NCBI RefSeq assembly: GCF_009870755.1
Contig: NZ_WLZU01000017.1
Location: forward strand, 1-41,523
Reading direction: 5' to 3'
From: Streptococcus halichoeri
Lineage (GTDB): Bacteria; Bacillota; Bacilli; Lactobacillales; Streptococcaceae
Length of the DNA: 41,523 bases
Both the position numbers and the translations under genes were made by a program. Positions 36,317 to 41,523 of this stretch are shown one piece after another. A model generated the notes under the pieces. The model worked only from the letters and a program-made list of their open reading frames with translations. It ran no database searches and was not told the origin of the DNA. Numbering within the stretch: the stretch's first letter is position 1; each line of letters begins with the position of its first letter.

Positions 36317-36561
36317 AAACTATCTTCATTTTGTTGGTACGTGCCTATCAAAAATGGATTTCACCTGCGTTTCCGCCTTCTTGTCGTTACCGTCCAACCT
36401 GCTCTGCCTATATGATTACTGCCTTGGAAAAGCATGGCTTAAAAGGTTTTGTCATGGGATTAGCGCGCATTTTGCGCTGTCATCCTTTTGCTGCTGGTGG
36501 AGAAGATCCAGTTCCTGATTATTTTACCTTACGCCGTAATCCTGATGGGAAAAAATACTAA
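36313..36561 (+). CDS. yidD: Membrane protein insertion efficiency factor YidD
   Basis: An 82-residue membrane-associated protein that aids YidC-dependent insertion. Family signature residues are present: [30 protein letters not shown], and [19 protein letters not shown], with three conserved cysteines. The N-terminal part is hydrophobic and likely associates with the membrane. It is the last gene of the murI-to-yidD run, overlapping rluB by 4 bp. Confidence 0.93.
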   Translation: MKTIFILLVRAYQKWISPAFPPSCRYRPTCSAYMITALEKHGLKGFVMGLARILRCHPFAAGGEDPVPDYFTLRRNPDGKKY

Positions 36562-36817
36562 ACTTACCTTTTTGGAGTTTGAGAAAGTTGGTTTTTGTAG
36601 CTCAATAATTGCTATGCTTTTTAGAATTGTGGTCCATCAGAGGTCTTAATACCATTTTGGCTCACCTAAAGTCAGATGATGGCGACCTTGAGAATAAGGC
36701 TGAGAAGTAAGACTTGCCGCCGTCGTGGCGTGTGTTTAGGAAGTAAGTGTGTGAAAGGCTTGTTAATGGCTGAGCAGACATTCTTACTGGCCAGTGGCTA
36801 TGAGCTTAGAGTAGCTG
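36562..36817. other. Gene-free spacer after yidD
   Basis: No convincing gene. A 64-codon open frame crossing into the trmL promoter has no ribosome site and an implausible composition. No clear terminator for the yidD operon was found here. Confidence 0.4.
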
Positions 36818-36845
36818 TTGACTTCTCAACGAGAAGTGCTATAAT
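36818..36845 (+). promoter_or_regulatory. Strong promoter with palindromic operator, upstream of trmL
   Basis: TTGACT (36818-36823), 16 bp, TATAAT (36840-36845). The spacer and part of the -35 form a perfect 7-3-7 palindrome, ACTTCTC-AAC-GAGAAGT (36821-36837), placed where a repressor would block RNA polymerase. I know of no regulator with this site. Confidence 0.7.
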
Positions 36846-36851
36846 AATGAC

Positions 36852-36952
36852 TAAGCATTCGTTGGTTTAAATCAAACCTGTTATGATTTAAGGTAACGAA
36901 GCACCATAACCACATTGTCTGCTGAGAACGACTCCGGGCATTGTGGTTTTTT
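36852..36952 (+). ncRNA. Structured leader or small RNA with intrinsic terminator, upstream of trmL
   Basis: Transcription from the promoter at 36818 should begin near 36852. An outer stem pairs GC(A)TTCGTT (36855-36863) with AACGAAGC (36895-36902). Inside, GGTTT-AAATC-AAACC (36864-36878) is a hairpin whose loop AAATC is complementary to GATTT (36885-36889), so an H-type pseudoknot can form. A terminator follows: AACCACA and TGTCTG (36908-36921) pair with CGGGCA and TGTGGTT (36935-36948), with one T-T mismatch, then a T run to 36952. The outer stem is directly followed by ACCA, an acceptor-like end. This could be a riboswitch controlling trmL or an independent sRNA. It matches no riboswitch class I know. 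Confidence 0.6.
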
Positions 36953-36978
36953 AATGTAGAAGGGAAGTTGGAACGGTT

Positions 36979-37518
36979 ATGGCTATTCATCAACTTAATT
37001 ATAAGGAAGCACATCCGCGAAATCATGTGGTTCTGTTTCAACCGCAAATACCGCAAAATACTGGGAATATTGCTCGGACGTGTGCAGCAACCAATGCGCC
37101 TTTACATATTATTAAACCAATGGGCTTTCCCATTGATGACCGCAAGATGAAACGGGCAGGTCTGGATTATTGGGATAAGCTGGACGTGACTTTCTATGAG
37201 AGTTTAGATGATTTTATGACCCGGTGTCAGGGACAGTTGCACCTGATTAGCAAGTTTGCTGAGCAGGTTTATTCAGATGTTAATTATAATGATGGCCAAG
37301 AGCACTATTTCTTATTTGGACGAGAGGATAAGGGATTGCCAGAACCTTTTATGCGGCATCATCCTGAAAAAGCTTTGCGGATTCCTATGAATGACCAACA
37401 TGTGCGCAGCCTTAATCTTTCAAATACAGTTTGTATGATTGTGTATGAGGCGCTCAAACAGCAGTCCTTTCAGGGTTTAGAGCTAAGCCATACTTATGAT
37501 CATGACAAATTAAAATGA
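36979..37518 (+). CDS. trmL: tRNA (cytidine/uridine-2'-O-)-methyltransferase TrmL
   Basis: TrmL methylates the ribose of nucleotide 34 in tRNA-Leu isoacceptors. The 179-residue SPOUT protein has motif 1 [19 protein letters not shown], motif 2 [12 protein letters not shown] and motif 3 [18 protein letters not shown] with the conserved Asn/Ser. Length is slightly above the E. coli form. The ribosome site before ATG 36979 is weak (GGAACGG). The gene lies behind a structured leader with its own terminator, so its expression may depend on read-through. A bidirectional terminator follows. Confidence 0.9.
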   Translation: MAIHQLNYKEAHPRNHVVLFQPQIPQNTGNIARTCAATNAPLHIIKPMGFPIDDRKMKRAGLDYWDKLDVTFYESLDDFMTRCQGQLHLISKFAEQVYSDVNYNDGQEHYFLFGREDKGLPEPFMRHHPEKALRIPMNDQHVRSLNLSNTVCMIVYEALKQQSFQGLELSHTYDHDKLK

Positions 37519-37540
37519 GCTTTGTGGATATACTAATAAT

Positions 37541-37579
37541 ATAAAGACAAGTCTGCCATTAGTGGGGACTTGTCTTTAT
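37541..37579. terminator. Terminator after trmL
   Basis: ATAAAGACAAGTC (37541-37553) and GACTTGTCTTTAT (37567-37579) form a 13-bp perfect stem with A and T tracts on both sides. Confidence 0.75.
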
Positions 37580-37766
37580 AGGTATAGTCAAGTCCTTGTT
37601 TTAGAAACCTAGCTGTTGCTCCTGCCTACTAAGAAAAATGGCTAAGCTAGGCTGTCACTCTCTTAGTGAAAAGCTAAGTTTGCATTCCTAGCTGAGCAGT
37701 GCGGCGCCTCTCTTAATAAAGTGATTTTCATCATTTGAGATGAGTAGTTTAATCTGCTAGCGGAGT

Positions 37767-37796
37767 AAATAATTTGCTTTTTGCTATTTGTTAACA
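37767..37796. repeat. Exact 30-bp direct repeat, copy 1
   Basis: Begins AAATAATTTGCTTTTTGCTA and ends TTTGTTAACA. An identical copy begins 102 bp downstream. Flanking sequences are not related. Confidence 0.8.
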
Positions 37797-37868
37797 TCGC
37801 TGAAGCTGATTCGTGATTAAGTCGCCTGATCTGCTATCTGTCAGAGGAACTAAGTCAGCCTCATGGTC

Positions 37869-37898
37869 AAATAATTTGCTTTTTGCTATTTGTTAACA
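37869..37898. repeat. Exact 30-bp direct repeat, copy 2
   Basis: Identical to 37767-37796; 72 bp of unique sequence separates the two. It contains GTTAAC and two TTTGCT-like heptads. No further copy was seen, apart from a partial TTTTTGTTAACATTGC at 26066-26081. Confidence 0.8.
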
Positions 37899-38114
37899 GG
37901 GCTACAGCTAGTGGGAATTCACTAGGTTTTTGTGTGATTATGGTTCAAGCCCACTCGCTATTTGCCCAGCGTGATTTTAGGCGCGATCTGCTTTGTCCTC
38001 TTGCTTAGCTTTTTACTGGTGTTATTTTACTGAGAATTGCTCAGTGTGGTCGAGCAGTTTAGACTGGAATTTAATAGGAAGAGGGAGATTTTTTTGAATT
38101 ATGACGCAAATTTA

Positions 38115-38143
38115 TTGCTAGATAGTGATAAATATGCTATTCT
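38115..38143 (+). promoter_or_regulatory. Promoter of the FMN riboswitch-ribU transcript
   Basis: TTGCTA (38115-38120), 17 bp, TATTCT (38138-38143); initiation is expected near 38150, exactly where the riboswitch begins. Confidence 0.65.
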
Positions 38144-38149
38144 ATAAGT

Positions 38150-38264
38150 GTCTTCAGGGCAGGGTGTAATTCCCGACCGGCGGTGACTAGTTATAGAAGT
38201 CCGCGAGCGCAAGCTGATGTGGTGCAATTCCACAACCGACAGTAAAGTCTGGATGAGAGAAGAC
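38150..38264 (+). promoter_or_regulatory. FMN riboswitch (RFN element)
   Basis: The conserved aptamer is complete: AGGGCAGGGTGTAATTCCCG, ACCGGCGGTGACTAG, GTCCGCGAGCG, GCTGATGTGGTGCAATTCCA, ACCGACAGTAAAGTCTGGAT and GAGAGAAGAC. P1 pairs GTCTTC (38150-38155) with GAAGAC (38259-38264). Downstream, TTGAGGTGCC pairs with GGC-T-ACCTCAA (38273-38298); ACCTC in this hairpin could alternatively cover the ribosome site GGAGG (38332-38336), so control is probably at translation. FMN binding should shut off ribU. Confidence 0.97.
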
Positions 38265-38344
38265 CGGGCTTTTTGAGGTGCCTTTTTGGCTACCTCAACG
38301 ACAACGGAACTTCTTTCAATTTGCAAAAATTGGAGGAATTTTTT

Positions 38345-38908
38345 ATGTTCAAAACACGACAATTAGTGGCGATTGCTATATTGTCCACTATTTCGTTTTT
38401 ACTAATGTTTTTTAGTTTCTCAGTCATACCAGGAGCTAATTTTTTAAAGATTGACTTTAGTATTATCCCTATTTTGTTAGGGCTTGTCCTATTTGATTTG
38501 AGGAGCGCTTATATTATTTTAATCTTTCGCACACTTTTGAAATTTATATTAAACAATAGTGGTGTTAATGATTTTATTGGCTTACCTATGAATATAGTAG
38601 CCATTGGCTTATTTGTTACGGTATTTGCCCTCATTTGGCAACCACGAAAAAGGCCTAAGCCTAAGAGCTATCTGCTGGCTAGCATTGTTGGAACACTTGT
38701 TTTGACAATAACCATGGTTCTTCTCAATTATGGTTATGCCATTCCCCTTTATGCTAAATTTGCCCAGTTTGATATTAAAACCATGCTTGGTTTAAGTAAT
38801 TATTTGCTGGCTATGGTTGTGCCTTTTAATCTCCTTGAGGGTGCTTTATTTGCCCTTTCCTTTTATTTTGTGTATATTGCATGTAAACCACTTATAGAAA
38901 GATATTAA
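38345..38908 (+). CDS. ribU: Riboflavin ECF transporter S component RibU
   Basis: RibU binds riboflavin and works with the shared EcfA-EcfA'-EcfT module to import it. I start at ATG 38345 (MFKTRQLVAIA), with GGAGG 8 bp upstream; an in-frame start 72 bp earlier lies within the riboswitch expression platform. The 187-residue protein has about six membrane helices, including the family segment FSVIPGANFLKIDFSIIPIL and FRTLLKFILNNSGVNDFIGLP, cut here by my reading into two pieces around 40-85. The FMN riboswitch upstream confirms the vitamin specificity. A PAP2 gene follows after 7 bp. Confidence 0.93.
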   Translation: MFKTRQLVAIAILSTISFLLMFFSFSVIPGANFLKIDFSIIPILLGLVLFDLRSAYIILIFRTLLKFILNNSGVNDFIGLPMNIVAIGLFVTVFALIWQPRKRPKPKSYLLASIVGTLVLTITMVLLNYGYAIPLYAKFAQFDIKTMLGLSNYLLAMVVPFNLLEGALFALSFYFVYIACKPLIERY

Positions 38909-38915
38909 ACCAGAT

Positions 38916-39566
38916 TTGAAAAATAAACAAAAACACTTCTTAATTGCTTCGTTTGCCTTTTTATTATTTGTGATGATTGGCTATGCCATTCGTTTTTACC
39001 CAGCTACATTGACAGGGTATGATCAGACAATCCAAGCGATGGTGCGAGGAAATCTACCGGATAATATGACGAGGTTCTTTATGCTGATAACTGTCTTAGG
39101 AAATGTATTAACGCAACTCATCGTGGTGGTATTTGCCTTTGTCATCCTACAAGCTCTAAAGTGGAAAGCAGAAAGCTATTATGTTTTAATAGCAGGGCTT
39201 GGTGCGAGTGTTCTCATTGTCAGTTTAAAATTAATTTACCAGCGCGTTCGCCCGACCATTGAGCATTTGGTGTTTGCAGGGGGCTATTCTTTTCCCAGTG
39301 GTCATTCGATGGGAAGTATGCTTATCTATGGTAGTTTAATTGTTATTGCTCATCAACGGATCAAGCAGCCTTTCTTGCGGCTAGTTGTTCAATGGCTGCT
39401 AGGCAGTTTGATTGTTCTGATTGGTTTATCACGGATTTATTTGGGCGTGCATTATCCAAGTGATGTTTTAGCTGGTTTTATCCTGGGTTTTGGTGTTTTA
39501 GAGTTAGTCTATCCCTTTTATGATCGCAAGCGCTTTGAATGGCGCTTTCACGGTGAGCAAAACTAA
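38916..39566 (+). CDS. PAP2-family membrane phosphatase
   Basis: A 216-residue membrane phosphatase of the PAP2/PgpB kind, likely acting on undecaprenyl pyrophosphate or phosphatidyl-glycerophosphate. All three catalytic motifs are present: KX6RP (K105, R112-P113), PSGH (127-130, His130) and SRX5HX3D (S172-R173, H179, D183). About six transmembrane helices. The start is TTG 38916, 7 bp after the ribU stop, with no clear ribosome site, so translation probably depends on coupling to ribU. Whether it is also FMN-controlled as part of the transcript is an inference from spacing. Confidence 0.88.
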   Translation: MKNKQKHFLIASFAFLLFVMIGYAIRFYPATLTGYDQTIQAMVRGNLPDNMTRFFMLITVLGNVLTQLIVVVFAFVILQALKWKAESYYVLIAGLGASVLIVSLKLIYQRVRPTIEHLVFAGGYSFPSGHSMGSMLIYGSLIVIAHQRIKQPFLRLVVQWLLGSLIVLIGLSRIYLGVHYPSDVLAGFILGFGVLELVYPFYDRKRFEWRFHGEQN

Positions 39567-39615
39567 GTGCTTAGAGTGAACACGTTTCAAAGCTCTGGCT
39601 ATTTTTAGTACTTAT

Positions 39616-39657
39616 AGGCATTGGCAGTGACTAAGAAAGTGCTTCAATGCCTTTTTT
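39616..39657 (+). terminator. Terminator after the PAP2 gene
   Basis: AGGCATTG (39616-39623) pairs with CAATGCCT (39645-39652), then TTTTT. A second weaker hairpin with T tract, TGCTTA-CTTGA-TAAGCA (39711-39727), lies further downstream. Confidence 0.7.
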
Positions 39658-39761
39658 GTTTTACAAAGGCTAACTATGTTGTTCCCCTTTAATGGTGGTG
39701 GAATAAGGGGTGCTTACTTGATAAGCAGCCTTTTTATTTCGCTTTTTTATTTTTTGAGTTG

Positions 39762-39770
39762 TGATACAAT
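39762..39770 (+). promoter_or_regulatory. Promoter of the radical SAM gene, predicted leaderless
   Basis: TGATACAAT (extended -10) ends six bases before ATG 39777, the same geometry as at 28072-28087. No Shine-Dalgarno lies in the gap. Confidence 0.5.
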
Positions 39771-39776
39771 AACAGT

Positions 39777-40694
39777 ATGGAAAAAAGCTATCGTGCACTC
39801 AATGATTACTACCGACAATTATTTGGTGAAAAAATATTTAAAGTCCCCATTGATGCTGGTTTTGATTGTCCCAATCGTGACGGGACAGTTGCTCGGGGAG
39901 GTTGTACTTTTTGTACGGTGTCTGGTTCGGGGGATGCCATTGTTGCTCCAGATGCTCCTATTAAAGAACAGTTTTATAAAGAAATTGACTTTATGCATCG
40001 CAAGTGGCCCAATGTGCGCCGCTATCTGGTCTATTTTCAAAATTTTACCAATACCCACGCTCCTTTGCAGCTAATTAAAGAGCGCTATGAACAAGCCATT
40101 TATGAACCAGGCGTCATTGGAATCAACATTGGTACGCGACCGGATTGTTTACCCGATGAAACCATTGATTACCTGGGCCAGCTCGCACAGACCATGCATG
40201 TAACGGTGGAACTAGGTCTCCAAACAACCTACGAGGCAACCTCAGCTTTAATTAATCGGGCCCATTCTTATGAACTCTATAAGGATGCGGTGAAGCGTGT
40301 CCGGCGCTATCCCAAGATTGAAGTTGTCTCCCATCTGATTAATGGTTTGCCTGGGGAGACCCACGATATGATGGTTGAGAATGTCCGCCGTTGCGTGAGC
40401 GATAACGACATTCAAGGAATCAAATTGCATTTATTACATCTGATGACCAATACACGCATGCAGCGTGATTATCATCAAGGCCGCCTAAAACTGATGAGCC
40501 AAAGGGACTATGTTATGACGGTTTGTGATCAGCTAGAGATTATTCCACCAGAGATTGTTATTCATCGCATTACCGGTGATGCACCAAGAGATAAGCTGAT
40601 TGGTCCTATGTGGAGTTTAAACAAATGGGAAGTGCTTAATGCCATCAATCAGGAAATGAAGCGGCGTGGCAGTGTCCAGGGGTGCAAACTGTAG
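39777..40694 (+). CDS. TIGR01212-family radical SAM protein (YtqA/YhcC)
   Basis: A 305-residue radical SAM protein related to B. subtilis YtqA and E. coli YhcC. The Elp3-like cluster cysteines are C31, C43 and C46 (DCPNRDGTVARGGCTFC). Other family blocks: NTHAPLQLIKERYEQA, RPDCLPDETIDYL, VELGLQTTYEATSALINRAH and EIIPPEIVIHRITGDAPRDK. The reaction is not established; a role in tRNA wobble-uridine chemistry is plausible because mnmM, a tRNA methyltransferase, follows, as in Bacillus (ytqA-ytqB). The start agrees with homologues, yet there is no ribosome site. Confidence 0.92.
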   Translation: MEKSYRALNDYYRQLFGEKIFKVPIDAGFDCPNRDGTVARGGCTFCTVSGSGDAIVAPDAPIKEQFYKEIDFMHRKWPNVRRYLVYFQNFTNTHAPLQLIKERYEQAIYEPGVIGINIGTRPDCLPDETIDYLGQLAQTMHVTVELGLQTTYEATSALINRAHSYELYKDAVKRVRRYPKIEVVSHLINGLPGETHDMMVENVRRCVSDNDIQGIKLHLLHLMTNTRMQRDYHQGRLKLMSQRDYVMTVCDQLEIIPPEIVIHRITGDAPRDKLIGPMWSLNKWEVLNAINQEMKRRGSVQGCKL

Positions 40695-40859
40695 TGATTG
40701 CAAGCCAAGTCTCCTACGGCAGATTAAGAAAATGCTACCAGAGTCTAGTCTTGAGAGCAGATGCTTCTTTTTTAGAAGGCTTGGCCTTAGCGTTTGCTGC
40801 CTTTTGCGGCGCTAGCTATTTTGTAAATAAATCTGTAAAAGAGATGAGTAAGGACTAAA
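40694..40859 (+). pseudogene. Small membrane-protein gene, apparently frameshifted
   Basis: A GTG at 40694 overlaps the radical SAM stop (TAGTG) and has AGGGGT about 10 bp upstream. The frame reads M-IASQVSYGRLRKCYQ and on to EGLALAFAALLRR, stopping at 40814-40816. If one C of CCC at 40800-40802 is removed, it continues as FCGASYFVNKSVKEMSKD to TAA 40857-40859, directly before the mnmM ribosome site. The joined 54-residue product would have one central membrane helix (FLEGLALAFAAFCGASYFV). I do not recognise the family. Either the gene is broken, the shorter 40-residue form is real, or the base is a sequencing error. Confidence 0.45.
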
Positions 40860-40868
40860 GGAGAGATC

Positions 40869-41408
40869 ATGAAAGGCCCATTGCAGTATTCCCACACATT
40901 TTTAGCTGAAATTCTGACCAAGCATTCACAGGTGCTGGATGGGACCATGGGAAACGGCCATGATACCCTTTTTCTGGCTCAAAGGGCCCAAAAAGTCTAT
41001 GCTTTTGACATTCAAGAAGCGGCAGTTGCCAGGACAAAAGATTGTCTAGATCAGGCTGGCCTGACTAATGTCCAATTGATCTTAGATAGCCATGAAAATC
41101 TAGATACCTATGTCAGGCGTCTGGATGCTGCTATCTTTAATCTGGGCTATTTGCCTAGCGCGGATAAGTCTTTAATGACCAAACCGGATAGCACGATTGT
41201 GGCCCTCAAAAAAACCTTGCACTGTTTGGTGCCAGGAGGCCGAGTGGCTATCATGGTTTATTATGGCCACCAAGGCGGTGTGGAGGAAAAGGATGCCGTC
41301 CTTGATTTTGTGGCGACCTTAGAGCAAAGGAACTATACAGTCATGCTCTATAAGCCCTTGAATCAGGTCAATCAGCCTCCTTTTTTGATCATGATTGAAA
41401 AGCACTAA
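40869..41408 (+). CDS. mnmM: tRNA 5-(aminomethyl)-2-thiouridine methyltransferase MnmM (YtqB)
   Basis: A 179-residue class I SAM methyltransferase. Motif I is VLDGTMGNGHDTLFLA (23-38), the acidic residue after beta-2 is in AFDIQ, and the NLGYLPSADK segment (112-121) corresponds to the catalytic loop of the YtqB family. YtqB was shown to be MnmM, which completes mnm5s2U at the wobble position of tRNAs in Gram-positive bacteria lacking the C-terminal MnmC function. AAGGAGAG lies before the ATG. It follows the radical SAM gene, the conserved Firmicute order. Confidence 0.9.
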   Translation: MKGPLQYSHTFLAEILTKHSQVLDGTMGNGHDTLFLAQRAQKVYAFDIQEAAVARTKDCLDQAGLTNVQLILDSHENLDTYVRRLDAAIFNLGYLPSADKSLMTKPDSTIVALKKTLHCLVPGGRVAIMVYYGHQGGVEEKDAVLDFVATLEQRNYTVMLYKPLNQVNQPPFLIMIEKH

Positions 41409-41416
41409 GCTTTTGG

Positions 41417-41459
41417 AAAATAGCCAGGCAGTCATTTAGTAAGTCTTGGGCTATTTTGC
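41417..41459 (+). terminator. Terminator after mnmM
   Basis: AAAATAGCC (41417-41425) pairs with GGCTATTTT (41449-41457), with a 23-nt loop. Confidence 0.6.
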
Positions 41460-41475
41460 TTGAGTAAAAAGGTGC

Positions 41476-41501
41476 TTATTAGCTGTGCCCGCAGCTAATA
41501 A
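41476..41501. repeat. Inverted repeat at the window edge
   Basis: TTATTAGCTG (41476-41485), loop TGCCCG, CAGCTAATAA (41492-41501): a 10-bp perfect hairpin followed by ATTTTG. It may be a terminator or belong to the regulatory region of a gene beyond the window. Confidence 0.5.
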
Positions 41502-41523
41502 ATTTTGATAGCATGATTTGAAA

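Larger units (their letters stand above)
37580..38114. other. Gene-free region between trmL and the FMN riboswitch
   Basis: No open frame with a ribosome site. Its only clear structure is an exact 30-bp direct repeat (37767-37796 and 37869-37898). The rest is unassigned. Confidence 0.4.

Noticed and set aside
36676..36870. 64-codon open frame upstream of trmL
   Set aside because: No ribosome site, odd composition, and it overlaps the trmL promoter and the start of the structured leader.
36855..36906. Possible tRNA gene ending in ACCA
   Set aside because: The enclosed segment is only about 31 nt and lacks D, anticodon and T arms; kept as part of the structured leader.
37767..37898. Possible mini-CRISPR
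   Set aside because: Only two repeats, a 72-bp spacer, no leader or cas genes.
39711..39736. Second terminator before the radical SAM gene
   Set aside because: Six-bp stem with weak loop geometry; noted under the PAP2 terminator but not listed separately.

Overview
The window looks like a chromosomal segment of a low-GC Streptococcus, most like the pyogenic group. The evidence is the gene content and order: gpsB-rnpB-rlmL-mapZ, rny-gmk-rpoZ-priA-fmt-rsmB-stp-stk-liaFSR, cysK/yigZ/comFA-comFC-hpf, murI-rdgB-cbpB-scpA-scpB-rluB-yidD, and an FMN riboswitch in front of ribU. The species cannot be fixed from this window alone. There are no rRNA or tRNA genes, no CRISPR array, no prophage and no recognisable insertion sequence.

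Layout. 1-3760: cell-division and RNA genes (gpsB, RNase P RNA, rlmL, mapZ). 3790-5410: the one clearly accessory stretch. It is AT-rich and holds, on the minus strand, a secreted streptococcin A-M57-like protein with a one-base frameshift in its signal peptide plus a 54-residue two-helix membrane protein, and on the plus strand a 65-residue exported peptide with its own promoter and terminator. 5480-6105: luxS (minus). 6147-21172: a run of plus-strand housekeeping genes covering RNA decay, nucleotide metabolism, replication restart, initiator-tRNA formylation, rRNA methylation, the Stp/Stk phosphosignalling pair, the LiaFSR envelope-stress system, a HAD-cyclophilin fusion and an S1-domain protein. 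21212-23059: cysK and yigZ (minus). 23067-25661: the competence operon comFA-comFC behind a ComX-type box, then hpf. 25662-26694: about 1 kb without genes, possibly a junction between two syntenic blocks. 26597-28027: yidC and acyP (minus). 28072-36561: rRNA methyltransferase, HD protein, BI-1 protein, yneF, and the tightly overlapping murI-rdgB-phosphodiesterase-cbpB-xerD-like-scpA-scpB-rluB-yidD operon. 36562-41523: trmL behind a structured leader, an exact 30-bp direct repeat, FMN riboswitch-ribU-PAP2, a radical SAM gene, a broken small gene and mnmM.

The genes link up in several places. Stk and Stp form a kinase/phosphatase pair, and MapZ is a known Stk substrate in pneumococcus. CbpB reads c-di-AMP. 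ScpAB condenses the chromosome. ComFA/ComFC serve DNA uptake. FMN represses ribU through the riboswitch.

The observations I rate highest are: (1) a promoter with a 17-bp palindrome in its spacer, followed by a compact pseudoknot-capable RNA and a strong terminator, all upstream of trmL; (2) the bacteriocin-like locus between mapZ and luxS, with its frameshift and a consensus cre site; (3) four genes (yigZ, comFA, the SpoU methyltransferase and the radical SAM gene) whose -10 elements sit 6-7 nt from the start codon, suggesting leaderless mRNAs; (4) an exact 30-bp direct repeat between trmL and ribU; (5) an apparently frameshifted 54-codon gene between the radical SAM gene and mnmM.
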